Shown: positions 9,601 to 17,436, numbered from the stretch's first letter. The stretch is DNA of 47,940 nucleotides from a bacterium (GCA_021784555.1 JAJYHY010000013.1:1-47940); one strand, 5' to 3'. The notes: generated from the letters alone by a model not told the origin. Made by a program: numbers and translations.

Positions 9601-9763
9601 CGACGCGCGGGAAATCGGTCTTGGGAAACACGGAGGATGGCGTGTGCAGCGCGCAAAAGATTCCGGCCAAACACAGTACCGCCGCGATGAACGTGATGGA
9701 GATGGCGTGGTGGGTGGCGAACCGGCCCAGCCGGGAAGAAGAATGGCTCAAGGCAGTTGGCAT
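6650..9763 (-). CDS. RND-family efflux pump, inner-membrane transporter
   Basis: The 1037-aa product is full length for AcrB/MexB-type pumps. There is TM1 near residues 20-40, a large periplasmic loop with the N-terminal pore/docking repeats, a central TM bundle (about 335-545), a second loop and a C-terminal TM bundle (about 860-1020). The relay motif in TM4 reads IGLIIDNAIVVVE, with the first Asp kept and the second an Asn. This is common in HAE-type pumps but unlike heavy-metal (CzcA) pumps, so a drug or other organic substrate is more likely despite the CusRS-like regulators. It is driven by proton influx and works with the adaptor (10842-11852) and TolC-like protein (11849-13288). It is separated from them by the inserted GxxExxY gene. 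Confidence 0.88.
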   Translation of the reverse strand: MPTALSHSSSRLGRFATHHAISITFIAAVLCLAGIFCALHTPSSVFPKTDFPRVVVMVSNGIMPANEMVAAITRPIEEVMKSIPGVVSVQSSTMRGSAAINVIFNWGTDMERAELYVMGRLSGIRSDLPATASTDVSRVAFSLSYPIIGISLTSSTRNQMDLWNTATYTIKPMFLQIPGVAAVDILGGYEPEFHVVVDPLKLQAAHLALSDVSGALTKNNLIASAGMIVENYHLYLTMVDGRVHSPADIGNVVLAVRGSHPIRVRDIATVERGPAPAFTDITAQGRRAVLFNIESQPGASILQIAAKLKEDMAQLRRQLPPDMRMAFFYDQSQFVRDSVGSVWDAIIFGLILSVFILYFFLKSWGSVWTAIVTIPISVLITIVLMYLMNMSFDMMTLGGIAASIGLIIDNAIVVVEAMCHRLAAGGPRLQCIHQAMGEILTALIGSTLTPVVVFLPLAYLSGMAGVFFRALGMTMVVALLVSLLLAVTLTPSLAGWLIRGRTKAASTGEEAGFVLRPVLRIYEAAVRWALRHAWLAVLACALIFVCSLFVFRHLETNFLPAFDEGGFVMDYNANPGTSLAEAARVLDEAEQSIKANPDVEGYSRRLGTQLGPFITEPYRGDYLIKLKASRKHSTDEVIAEMRHDFNRRFPMIRWDFHGYLEDLIGDLQMAPDPIQIYLYSPDLAWLEANAPRVEAQIKKIPGVVDTFDGLTLTGPSIDLRVRPVDAERFGLAAQDIANAVNTALLGRVSSYVLRGDRIVNIRVLAEPKTVDTIAKLRNLPLRTPDGALVRLGQVADVSVAPSESELNRKDWRQEDMVVARLEGVDLGTAMREVQARLSRDNWLPAGSVEYGGLYQQQQQSFRNLLTVLLSAILLVFTVLLIEFRSFYEPIAIVFGSVLALFGALAALWLTGVSLNIISYLGMIIGVGIVAKNGILVLDYFQQLRAQGVEMIESLVQAGLRRLRPVLMTSLAAALGMLPLAYGAGTGAQMLQPLGIAVIGALFISVLLSLIATPVVYLLLMRMHLRFVSRHPEPAPAV

Positions 9764-9782
9764 GACGAGTTAACCACCGACA

Positions 9783-9864
9783 ATTCGACAGAGGAATGGG
9801 GACAGAGGAATTACCCCCAAACAATTCCCCTGTCCCGATTCCCCCGTCAGAAATTCCATTGTCA
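9783..9864. repeat. Palindromic repeat (family D) 3' of the GxxExxY gene
   Basis: A 20-nt arm starting GGAATGGGGACAGAGG pairs, with two mismatches, with a second arm reading AATTCCCCTGTCCCGATTCC across a 10-nt loop. A further degenerate word (CCCGTCAGAAATTCC) extends it to the stop codon of the GxxExxY gene at 9868. The same GGAATGGGGACA words recur on the other side of that gene (10655-10795). Confidence 0.85.
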
Positions 9865-9867
9865 TGT

Positions 9868-10701
9868 TCATCGTTTAATGGTCACGAGTTGGGTTTCGTG
9901 GTGGTGGAGGTTGATCCAATGCACTGCGGCGAGCGGTGTCAAGGCGAGGAGGCGGTGTAGGTGCGGTTCGTAACCGTCCCGTGCTTCTGGTGCCAAGGCG
10001 GTCAGCCGGAATCCGATCGAGTCGGCAATCACCGGGACGGTTTGTGTGCCAAGAATGGTGCCGGCGCGTTTGAGCGGAACCTTTTGCAAAACCTCGCTCT
10101 CGCCGCCCAGAAAATGAATGAGCCCCTCCTGGTACAAATTGGAGTCAAGGAACGCGCCCCAGGCGACGAACAACTCCGAAAGGATGTCCCGCAGCAGTTC
10201 GCATTGGGATGTCTGCGGCCGCCAGCGTTCAGTCACAAACCGAACGCGCCGCCGCTCCGCCTCAGACACCACAGCGTTGACGGTGCGGTATTCGACAGAG
10301 GCGGGACGCAGATTGATCAGCTTGCCATGTAGCGCACCGGCCATGAGCAGATAATTCAGCAATTGCGCATCGTGTTCCGCCAGCAAGGCGAGCACGGTTT
10401 TCAGTTCAACGATAAACGACTCCTGGACGACCAAATCGAGCCGATAGGTTTTGCTAAAATCGCGCAGCGAAACAGAGAGCGGAACTTCGGTCGCCACTGG
10501 CCCTAGACCCGCCGCCTTCAGACGCAGAGCAATGTCGTTCTGATAGACTCCCTCGTCGCACAGGCGGCCGAGTTCATTTTGCGAAGCGAAGGCGTGCGCC
10601 ATGACTTGCTGCGACAGCAGGTCAAATTCTTGGCGCGACGAGCCCTTCAGGGAGATCGGACAGTGGAATGGGGACAAAGGATTCAGGGTTGAGGGTTTCA
10701 C
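9868..10701 (-). CDS. GxxExxY-family protein (PD-(D/E)xK nuclease-like), long form
   Basis: The 277-aa product carries the GxxExxY core at about residues 40-150. The eponymous motif is degenerate, ELGRLCDEGVYQ. After it comes the PD-(D/E)xK-like strand pair YRLDLVVQESFIVELKTV (Asp, then E-x-K) and LLNYLLMAGALHGKLINL. The extra C-terminal domain (about 160-277) ends WINLHHHETQLVTIKR. The family is widespread and often multicopy in Verrucomicrobiota; no function is established. The gene sits inside an RND operon between adaptor and pump, with family-D palindromes at both ends. Its apparent N-terminus (NPLSPFHCPI) is itself encoded by such a palindrome. A downstream start would remove that tail. 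The layout suggests acquisition as a unit with its repeats. Confidence 0.75.
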   Translation of the reverse strand: MKPSTLNPLSPFHCPISLKGSSRQEFDLLSQQVMAHAFASQNELGRLCDEGVYQNDIALRLKAAGLGPVATEVPLSVSLRDFSKTYRLDLVVQESFIVELKTVLALLAEHDAQLLNYLLMAGALHGKLINLRPASVEYRTVNAVVSEAERRRVRFVTERWRPQTSQCELLRDILSELFVAWGAFLDSNLYQEGLIHFLGGESEVLQKVPLKRAGTILGTQTVPVIADSIGFRLTALAPEARDGYEPHLHRLLALTPLAAVHWINLHHHETQLVTIKR

Positions 10702-10795
10702 GGCGATTATGTCCGGTCAGATAACTCCACTGTCCCCATTCCTTTGTCGGCTTCCGAGAATTGGACAAAGGAATGGCGACGGAGGAATTGGTTTG
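10655..10795. repeat. Palindromic repeat (family D) 5' of the GxxExxY gene
   Basis: The words GACAGTGGAATGGGGACAAAGG (10660-10681) and the near-complement CCACTGTCCCCATTCCTTTGTC (10727-10748) form a long imperfect hairpin. The GxxExxY start codon lies in its loop. A third word, GGACAAAGGAATGGCGACGG, follows at about 10764-10783. The words match those on the far side of the gene (9783-9864). Confidence 0.8.
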
Positions 10796-10841
10796 AGATT
10801 CTCATCAAAAGAACTCTCGCCAAGAAAGTTGCCCTTTAATT

Positions 10842-11852
10842 TCATTGTTGAACCTGGATCTTTGTTTTCGCCGGCAGCCCATAGGCGCCGACGGTCACCA
10901 CCGTGTCGCCGGCTTTGAGTCCCTTGCCCTGAACTTCCACCCAGCCGTTTTCATGAAACCCGGTTTGCACCGGCGTTTGGATGGCTTCATCGCCTTGAAC
11001 CAACGAAATGACACTGTGCCCGGCTTGGTCCGTGACGACGCTTTGCTCCGGCGCCGCCAGGCAATTGGTGTGAACGGCCGTGACGATTCGCAGCGACACA
11101 AACTGGCCGGGCCGCAATCCGCTGTTCGCCGGCAACGCCGCCCGGGCGCGCACGGTGTTGTTGTTCGTGTTCACCGTCGGGCTGACATAGGTGATCGCCG
11201 CCTTCACGGGGGGATCGGTCAGCACCTGCATTTGCTGGCCCGTCTCCAGTTCGCCCGCCTGCGACACAGGAATGGCGGTGTTGACCACCAACCGGCTCAA
11301 ATCCATCACGTCCGCCACCACCGTGTTCACGTCCACCGCCGCCCCCGGCTTGACGTTGAGGCTCACGATGGTGCCGGACAGGGGCGCGACGACCTGGAGT
11401 GAATCCAACTGGGCCTGTGCGGTCTGCAGGTTGCGCAAGGAGGTGTTGTGCTGGGTGTAGAGTGTCTTCTGCCGGGCCAATTCCTGTTCGGCGTAATCGA
11501 GCGTGGCGGCGCCGGAATTCAATTCCACGACCACCTCCCCCTTCTTTACCATCTGCCCTTCGACAGCGTTGATCTTGGCTACGACTCCGGCCACAGCCGC
11601 CGCCAGCGGCGCGTTGGCGGCGGGGCCGGAAGCGGTGGCGGGGGCGGGATTGACGATGCCGTAGCCCGCGATGTAGTGGTGCAGTGTCATCCGCCGGAGC
11701 GTCCCGGTTTGAACGCTTACCAGTGTGGATGTGTCGCCTCCGTCTCCTGCAACGCCGGAGGCGGCCGCGTTGTGCCAGTGCATCCATGCGAAAAGGCCGG
11801 CGCCCCCACAGACAAGGATGAGGAGGCCGATGATGATTTGCTTGGGCTTCAT
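10842..11852 (-). CDS. RND efflux periplasmic adaptor (HlyD/MFP family)
   Basis: The 336-aa product has an N-terminal membrane anchor or uncleaved signal (about 5-25). A lipoyl half-domain follows (about 90-112, VVAKINAVEGQMVKKGEVVVEL), then a short alpha-helical hairpin (about 113-148, AEQELARQKTLY), the second lipoyl half (VVAPLSGTIVSLNVKPG), a beta-barrel and a membrane-proximal domain. It bridges the inner-membrane pump to the outer-membrane channel. Its start overlaps the TolC-like stop by 4 nt (ATGA), so the two are translationally coupled. The pump gene, normally adjacent, is displaced by about 1.1 kb carrying the GxxExxY gene. The short hairpin is unusual but seen in some RND adaptors. 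Confidence 0.85.
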   Translation of the reverse strand: MKPKQIIIGLLILVCGGAGLFAWMHWHNAAASGVAGDGGDTSTLVSVQTGTLRRMTLHHYIAGYGIVNPAPATASGPAANAPLAAAVAGVVAKINAVEGQMVKKGEVVVELNSGAATLDYAEQELARQKTLYTQHNTSLRNLQTAQAQLDSLQVVAPLSGTIVSLNVKPGAAVDVNTVVADVMDLSRLVVNTAIPVSQAGELETGQQMQVLTDPPVKAAITYVSPTVNTNNNTVRARAALPANSGLRPGQFVSLRIVTAVHTNCLAAPEQSVVTDQAGHSVISLVQGDEAIQTPVQTGFHENGWVEVQGKGLKAGDTVVTVGAYGLPAKTKIQVQQ

Positions 11853-13288
11853 TTCGGTTCCAATTCCACGACCGGCCTCGCCTGCATGGCCACCCCCCCG
11901 CTTTCGGCACCCCGGATGGTGTTTGGCGGGAGAGTCAGCGGGCTCTGGACGGCGTCCTCCAGAAAGCCCAGGGCCTGCTGGGCTCTAATGAGCGCCGTAA
12001 GCCGGTTTTGAACCCCGATGTCGAAGGCGACTTGGGCGTTGGCCACGTCCAGGGAGGCGGCCTCACCCGCCTGCTCCTGGGCCTGGACCGAATCCAGGCG
12101 CTGGCTCAGGCTTTGCAACAGGGATTTGGCCGTCGCCGCCTCCCCCAGGGCGGCATCGTAGGCGGCCAGGGCGCTGTCAATTTGGCCGATAGCGCTGGCT
12201 TGCACGGAGAGGAACTGGGCGGCAGCCTGGACGCGCCTGGCCCTGGCCTCGGCGATGGGGCCTTGATTCTGGTTGAGGACCGGCAGAGTCAGGCTCAGGC
12301 CCAGGTCCCATTCGCTGTCCCCCGAGCTGCCGGCATTCCAGGCATAGCCCGGCCCCAGGTGGAGGTCCGGATATTGATTGGCGATTTCGAGCTGGAGGGC
12401 GGACTGGCTGGCGGCGTATTGGGCCAGGGCGGCTCGCACGTCCGACCGGTTCAACAGGGCTTCACGCCGCACTTCCGGTTTGGTCAAGTTGCGCGGGAAC
12501 TGATCCAGCCCGGCGAAGGACAGCTTCACACTCTCTAGCGCCGATAGCGGCACGCCAACCGCGCTGGCCAGCAGCGCCCGCGCTTGGCGCGCTTGGCCCA
12601 TCGCGGCTTGCCAGTCCAGACGTGTCGTGTCCCGCGCCACGCGCGCCTGTGTGACCTCAAAACTGGAAACGCTCCCGGCCTCGAACTGACCTTCCAGCAG
12701 TCTCACGACGTTGCTCTCGGCGGCTTCCTGCCGGGCTAAAAGCGACTCGGTTTCCTGCGCCGCATAAAGGTTCAATAACGCCGCCCGCACTCGGCTGCGC
12801 ACCTGCCAGACAGTGCCGACCAGGCCCCAGCGTGCCGCCTCGGCCAAGTGCTCTGCTTCGGCAATGCGCTTGCCCCGTTTGCCGGCGGTCTCAATGGGCC
12901 AATCCATGGTCACTGGCACCAGCCAGGGGCTGGGGTTGCCCGCAATCCCGGAATCGAATCCCGGCGTCACGGAGATGCTTGGATTTGGGCGTTGCCCGGC
13001 CGTGATTCGCGCCGCCTGTGCCGCGAGCAACTGAGCGCGGGCCACCGCAAGGTCAGGCTGGTAATAAAAGGCGGCGAGGGTCAGGGCGCGCAGGTCCCAA
13101 CTCGGCAACGGCCATTCTCCGGCGACCTGATTTGTCTCCAGAAAGGCGTGCAGCGATGGGTTGGCGAGAGACCGCTCCTCAAAACCCGCCGCGCTGCTTG
13201 CCGCCGATAGAGGCCGCGGATGGAACCGGGCGCAACCGCCCGCCGCGAGTATTCCGGCCGCCAGCACGATTGGAAACGTTTTCTTCAT
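11849..13288 (-). CDS. TolC-family outer-membrane efflux lipoprotein
   Basis: The start is set at MKKTFPIVLAAG (13288), because it gives a lipoprotein signal with the lipobox-like AAGG-Cys at about residue 19; longer starts add an implausible basic tail. The 479-aa mature-type protein shows two internal repeats of long Ala/Gln/Leu-rich helices (YQPDLAVARAQLLAAQAARI and a second copy around SDVRAALAQYAASQSALQLEIA) typical of outer-membrane factor proteins. A trimer would form the beta-barrel plus periplasmic tunnel for the pump encoded downstream. It is first in the operon (TolC, adaptor, GxxExxY insertion, pump, RR, HK). Confidence 0.85.
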   Translation of the reverse strand: MKKTFPIVLAAGILAAGGCARFHPRPLSAASSAAGFEERSLANPSLHAFLETNQVAGEWPLPSWDLRALTLAAFYYQPDLAVARAQLLAAQAARITAGQRPNPSISVTPGFDSGIAGNPSPWLVPVTMDWPIETAGKRGKRIAEAEHLAEAARWGLVGTVWQVRSRVRAALLNLYAAQETESLLARQEAAESNVVRLLEGQFEAGSVSSFEVTQARVARDTTRLDWQAAMGQARQARALLASAVGVPLSALESVKLSFAGLDQFPRNLTKPEVRREALLNRSDVRAALAQYAASQSALQLEIANQYPDLHLGPGYAWNAGSSGDSEWDLGLSLTLPVLNQNQGPIAEARARRVQAAAQFLSVQASAIGQIDSALAAYDAALGEAATAKSLLQSLSQRLDSVQAQEQAGEAASLDVANAQVAFDIGVQNRLTALIRAQQALGFLEDAVQSPLTLPPNTIRGAESGGVAMQARPVVELEPK

Positions 13289-13449
13289 ACATGCAAACAT
13301 GGAAATGAGCCTCAAGGCCCGCATTCCTATCCCCATTGGGATCCGCATTGAATGAATCTGACTTGAGCCGGAAAATCAAGAACTGGAGAATGACAATGTT
13401 GTCACGCGGCCCGCAGTCCCCCAATGGTCGCATTAGGGGTGGGCACCCG

Positions 13450-13637
13450 AACATCGAGCATTCAACATTCAACATTCAACATTCAACATCGAACAACCAA
13501 CATCCAACAACCAACATCCAACAACCAACATCCAACAACCAACATCGAACAACCAACATCCAACAACCAACATCCAACAACCAACAACCAACAACCAACA
13601 ACCAACAACCAACATCCAACATCCAACAACCAACATT
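13450..13637. repeat. 7-nt tandem array (AACATCC/AACAACC/AACATTC)
   Basis: About 26 head-to-tail units of 7 nt run without a slip, all of form AACAnnn with four main variants (TTC, TCG, TCC, ACC). Units alternate in places to give a 14-nt higher-order period. There are no unique spacers, so it is not a CRISPR. On the minus strand the array has no stop codons and would read as Cys/Trp/Val/Gly repeats. It fills the gap between the TolC-like gene and the M56 gene. Confidence 0.92.
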
Positions 13638-13651
13638 GGGCAGGAAATATC

Positions 13652-13743
13652 CAACAATCCATCCACCATCCACCCGTCACCCCGCCACTCCATCACTCCA
13701 CCACTCCGTCACTCCACCACTCCATTAATCCATCCATCCAACC
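13652..13743. repeat. Word repeat (CCACTCC / ATCACTCC / ATCCATCC)
   Basis: Directly after the 7-nt array come iterations of CCATCCACC, then CCACTCCATCACTCC (13685-13723), then ATCCATCCATCC. An 18-nt stretch of this block (GGAGTGGTGGAGTGATGG on the minus strand) is identical to a word inside the large terminase gene at 42861-42887. Confidence 0.85.
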
Positions 13744-13779
13744 GCTCGGTGGCCAAAGCCGATCAAGAAAGGAAAACCA

Positions 13780-15643
13780 ATGATGAACGCCGTTGTGAAT
13801 GCTTTGAATCGTCTCTCGCCCGCTTGGTGTGAATTCACGCGGCACCTTTCCTGGCAGGCGGCGCTGACCGCCGCACTTCTGCTGCTCGTGGCCACCCTCG
13901 GACGGAGGTGGCCGGCGCCGTGGCGTCATTGGGCTCTTGCTGCTGGCGCTGCTCAAGTTCGCCATCCCGCCTTTCCTGTCCGCGCCATCGGGAGCTTTCA
14001 GCCGACTCGGCCCGGAGGTGGTCATGACGGCTCCAAGTCGCCTGGCGCCAACGCCGGCGCCGGCGCCTCTGCCGGCCCCGCACGCTGCTCCGTCGCCGGT
14101 CCAGAGCGATCGCGCAGCGTTGCCCGGAATCCGCTCCAGGAAAACAGGGCGGGCGGCCGCCTCTGCCAGCGCGGGAGGCATACGGGAAGCCCAGCTTCCG
14201 GCTGCGGCCGCTGCCGCATCGGGACCCACTCCCGTCATGCAACCGCTCCATCTAACGGCCTGGCTCATGCTGCTGCATTTGGCCGGCACTCTTGGGCTGT
14301 CCATCTGGATTGGGCGCAAACTGCTTCGTCTGCGCCGCGCCACCCGTGATGGTCAGTTGGTTGCCGAAGGGCCTTTGCGCCAGATGCTTGAGAGTCTGGC
14401 CTCCCACCTGCGCATGAATCGAATCCCAACGCTGCGGCTCTTCCCGCGAATAACCGCCCCTGTCGCCCTCGGAATCCTTCGCCCAAGCATCTTGATCCCT
14501 TCCGCCAAGTTTTCCCGGCTTTCGGAACCGGAAGTCCGGGTGATCCTGGCGCATGAATTGGCGCACTTCCGCCGAGGCGACCTTTGGGTCAACTGGGCGC
14601 AAATCCTCCTCCAAGCCGTTTGGTGGTTCAATCCCTTGCTTTGGCTTCTGAACGCGGCGATTTGCAGAGCGCGCGAGGATTGTTGCGACGACCTCCTGCT
14701 GGCTGGCGGCCTGACCTCCAGCGACCATTATTGTGACACGCTCCTGCGGGCGACTGCCGAGTTTGGCGATCCGGAGCCATTGGCCGGCGCACTTGGTTTT
14801 GCGGAGCCGCTGCATCCCCTGGGCCGCCGGTTTAAGCGCATCATGGACCAGCGCCTGCCCCGGGCTTATCGCCTTTCGGCCCTGGGCACCGTCGCGCTGT
14901 TTGGCTTGGGCTTTCTTGTGCTGCCAGGACTTCGAAGCCAGACAACGCCGCGTTCGTTTATCCCGAAATGGATCATCGCCTATGCCGGCAAAGGCCACAA
15001 GCTTGGAGAAACGACCGCGGCAGCGGCGACTCCAGCCCAGCGCGCCGCCGCGTTGCAATTTCGCTTGGTGCTTCCCGATGGAGCCGCTGGACCGGCGGAG
15101 GTGCTCCCCTATCCTGCGCTGTTGTGGGTCGCCCCGAAAGTCCTGCTCGACGGAACTGCCGTGAGTGAGGCTGGCCTTCAGTTTTCGCCGGATTGGCAGC
15201 CCGAGATCATGCTGCAATTCACCCCGGCGGGAACGCGAGCCTTTGCCGAAGTTACGGCCACGAATATCGGCCGCCAACTTGCCGTCGTCTATCACGACAA
15301 GCTGCTTTCGGAGCCTGTGATCCGGAGTCCAATCTCCAGCGGAAAAGCCGAGATTATCCCGTACCCGTCCGTTATGCTGCGCGAGGTTCGCGTACCAAGA
15401 CTGCGTCCCAAATTCCTATTGCCCAGGGGTTCGAATGAGGCAAAAATGGGGTATGACTGCCTCTGCCTTGACCGAGTCGAAGCCGCGCCTCTTGGATCTC
15501 TTGCGGAAGAAGTCCGTCTTCCGCGGCGACTTCCTCCTGGCGTCCGGCGCCCGAAGCTCGTTCTACTTCGACTGCCGGTTGACGACACTCGACCCGGACG
15601 GAGCGGTGTTGGTTGGCCAGGCCATGTTCGAAATGATTCTTGA
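13780..15643 (+). pseudogene. M56 (BlaR1-type) metallopeptidase, frameshifted
   Basis: The N-terminus (MMNAVVNALNRL, with TM1 through ALTAALLLLVA) reads from 13780 to TGG at 13930-13932. One extra G at about 13933 then puts the natural continuation LLLLALLKFAIPPF into the next frame. That frame continues with a Pro/Ala linker, a TM helix, the zinc motif HELAH (VILAHELAHFRRGD), the third-ligand region RAREDCCDD and a last TM (about 14880-14940). The frame then stays open about 190 nt into pyrE, so the true stop is probably also lost; the real product likely ended near 15450. M56 proteins sense or cleave at the membrane and normally pair with a BlaI/MecI repressor, but none lies upstream, where there is only a tandem repeat array. 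Either a decaying gene or two base errors in the assembly. Confidence 0.7.
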
Positions 15644-16109
15644 CCATGCGAGTAGAAACCATCTCCAGATAGATGCGGTCGGCGGTCTGACCATGGGGGC
15701 GGACCCAGTCGCCTTGGCCATCGGGATACACTCCAAGCTTTCCGGCGCATCCATGAAGCTGCAAGTGTTCTCGGTTCGCAAATCCCCCAAAGCCCACGGA
15801 CAACAGAAGCTCGTCGAGGGCAATTTCAAAGCCGGCGACCACGTGGTCATCGTGGAGGATGTCATGACACGGGGGGAATCCGCCTTGGCGGCCGCCCAGG
15901 CGGTCGAGCAGGCTGGCGGCCGCGTCGAGTTTGTTGCGGTTTTAGTGGACCGTGAGGAGGGAGGGCGCGAACAGCTCGAGAGCCGAGGCTACAAGGTCGT
16001 CTCCCTGTTCCGCGGGAAGGACATCCTTGGCGAGGGTGAGCAAGCGGTTACTGACGGCGCTCAGACGCGGGCTTCGAAGGCGCCGGCGTCCTTGGCAAAA
16101 TCCGACTGA
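15453..16109 (+). CDS. pyrE: Orotate phosphoribosyltransferase
   Basis: The 218-aa product converts orotate and PRPP to OMP in de novo pyrimidine synthesis in the cytosol. It shows the N-terminal FRGDFLLASGARSSFYFDCR block, the DAVGGLTMGADPVA loop, SVRKSPKAHG (catalytic loop Lys and His) and the PRPP-binding signature VVIVEDVMTRGESALAA with its paired acidic residues (Glu-Asp). The length is normal for the family. The start at 15453 (MTASALTESK) is preferred; an in-frame ATG at 15435 is the alternative. Its 5' end overlaps the overrun of the broken M56 frame. Confidence 0.9.
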   Translation: MTASALTESKPRLLDLLRKKSVFRGDFLLASGARSSFYFDCRLTTLDPDGAVLVGQAMFEMILDHASRNHLQIDAVGGLTMGADPVALAIGIHSKLSGASMKLQVFSVRKSPKAHGQQKLVEGNFKAGDHVVIVEDVMTRGESALAAAQAVEQAGGRVEFVAVLVDREEGGREQLESRGYKVVSLFRGKDILGEGEQAVTDGAQTRASKAPASLAKSD

Positions 16110-16197
16110 CCGGGATGCCATCCCGAGTCTTTCATGCCATGAACCAAACGGCAAGCGTGTGCGGGCGGGCCGCAGCAATTCTCATTGTGATAACGGC

Positions 16198-16356
16198 AAA
16201 GCGAAAGCGGCGGTCCGCGCCGCACTCCAAGGGCTCCGCCAGGTTCGACGCTGGCGCCACCCTCGATGGCGTAGCCGGTTTTCGGCCGTTTGGCTGGGCT
16301 ATCGGGTGTATCTCGCGCAGCGTTTGGAGTGCGGCGCGGACCGCCGCTTTCGCTTT
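16198..16356. mobile_element. MITE-like element with perfect 33-bp terminal inverted repeats
   Basis: The arms at 16198-16230 (AAAGCGAAAGCGGCGGTCCG start) and 16324-16356 are exact reverse complements over all 33 bp, around a 93-bp centre with no gene. Arms this long and this perfect are not expected of a terminator, and the centre could in part encode a meaningless peptide read through the repeat (ending near SPLQGQNENCW). No target-site duplication is obvious. It is probably a non-autonomous, dispersed element lying between pyrE and the acyltransferase. Confidence 0.85.
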
Positions 16357-16430
16357 TTCTCCTCTCCAAGGCCAAAATGAGAATTGCTGGGCAGGCCGCG
16401 CGGTACGGTAAGTTTAGGTGACGCAGGTTC

Positions 16431-16500
16431 CTTGCTCTTGCTCTCAATCCTTGAAGGCGAGCAAGAGCAAGAGCATGATCAAGAGCAAGAACGTGACCCG
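16431..16500. repeat. Hexamer word repeat/hairpin (CTTGCTCTTGCTC ... GAGCAAGAGCAAG)
   Basis: CTTGCTCTTGCTC pairs with GAGCAAGAGCAAG around a 15-nt loop, followed by further AAGAGC/AAGAAC words to about 16495. It lies just before the preferred start of the acyltransferase, and upstream in-frame starts would translate it (SKSKSMIKSK). This is a reason to prefer the later start. Confidence 0.7.
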
Positions 16501-16522
16501 CCCTCAACGTCATCCAGACTTA

Positions 16523-17431
16523 ATGGCAACCGGGCGCGCAGTCCTCCGCGCGCCGCCGCCCGGCCCCTCCTCGCTTTACCGGTCCATCCCGTGGCGGGTT
16601 GGGATTCAACTGGCTCGAGTCTTCCCGGAGCGCCTCTGCGGTTCGTTAAGCCGGGGCCTGGCCTGCGTCTATGGCGCACTGGCCCGGCATCGGCGGGAAG
16701 TCGTGGTCCGCAACTTGATGCCTCCGCTCAATCACGAGCGGGCCGCAGCCGCGCGGAAGGCCGGCGCGCTCTTCCGCCAGTTTGGGCAGAAGCTGGCGGA
16801 CCTGTGGCGTTATGAGGCGGGTCTGCCAATCGGGCATTTGCTCGGAGCGTCTAGCGGCTGGGAACACTTCGCCGCCGCGCAGGCTCGGCGGCGTGGGGTC
16901 CTGCTGCTTACCATTCATCTTGGAAATTGGGAATTCGGTGGGCCGTGGCTGACAGGCCGGGGCGTCGCGCTCCAAGTGCTCACGCTTCCGGAGCCAGGAC
17001 GCGGTTTTACCCAAATGCGGCGGGCCGCCCGGGCGCGGTGGAATATCCGGACACTAGTCGTGGGAGAGGACCCATTTGCCTTTGTGGAAGTCATTCGGCG
17101 GTTGGAGGCGGGCGCAACGGTTGCGTTGTTGATGGACCGTCCGGTGGCTTCAGCCGCCGCGCGGGTCGAGCTCTTTGGCCAGGGTTTTGCCGCCTCCTTG
17201 GCGGCGGCGGAGTTGGCGCGGGCTTCGGGGTGCGCCCTGGTGCCGGTCTATCTGCCGCGTGTGGGAAGGAGCTATGAAGCGCGCGTCTTGCCCCCGGTCG
17301 ATTATGATCGCTCCTCACTCCGCGAGCGGGAGGCGCGCCAACAACTGACTCAGCGCATCATGAGCGTCTTTGAGCCGGTCATCAGAGAACGGCTCGATCA
17401 ATGGTTCCACTTCGTGCCCCTGTGGGATTGA
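16523..17431 (+). CDS. LpxL/HtrB-type lipid A acyltransferase
   Basis: The 302-aa product from MATGRAVLRAPP carries the LPLAT catalytic motif HLGNWE (H-x4-E, His132/Glu137), the substrate block LLMDRPVA and a late VPVYLPR strand, as in the Kdo2-lipid A acyltransferase family. There is one hydrophobic N-terminal anchor region (about 25-55). It would add a secondary acyl chain to lipid A (or act on a related lipid) at the inner membrane's cytoplasmic face, implying an LPS-type outer membrane. Starts at 16418 (GTG) and 16475 (ATG) are open but would translate an intergenic word repeat. It converges on the MacAB-type operon. Confidence 0.85.
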   Translation: MATGRAVLRAPPPGPSSLYRSIPWRVGIQLARVFPERLCGSLSRGLACVYGALARHRREVVVRNLMPPLNHERAAAARKAGALFRQFGQKLADLWRYEAGLPIGHLLGASSGWEHFAAAQARRRGVLLLTIHLGNWEFGGPWLTGRGVALQVLTLPEPGRGFTQMRRAARARWNIRTLVVGEDPFAFVEVIRRLEAGATVALLMDRPVASAAARVELFGQGFAASLAAAELARASGCALVPVYLPRVGRSYEARVLPPVDYDRSSLREREARQQLTQRIMSVFEPVIRERLDQWFHFVPLWD

Positions 17432-17436
17432 GCCGA

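Noticed and set aside
6650..9763. Heavy-metal efflux (CusA/CzcA) pump
   Set aside because: Regulators look CusRS-like, but the TM4 motif IIDNAIVVVE is the HAE type and no metal-binding residues were seen. I kept a generic RND call.
8822..9973. 383-aa plus-strand frame over the RND and GxxExxY genes
   Set aside because: Antisense shadow crossing two genes and a repeat, with His/Arg/Gly-rich composition.
13450..13637. CRISPR array
   Set aside because: The 7-nt units are contiguous with no unique spacers, and no cas genes are near.
16115..16411. 98-aa frame ending SPLQGQNENCWAGRAVR
   Set aside because: It reads through the perfect inverted repeats of the 16198-16356 element and has no gene-like composition.
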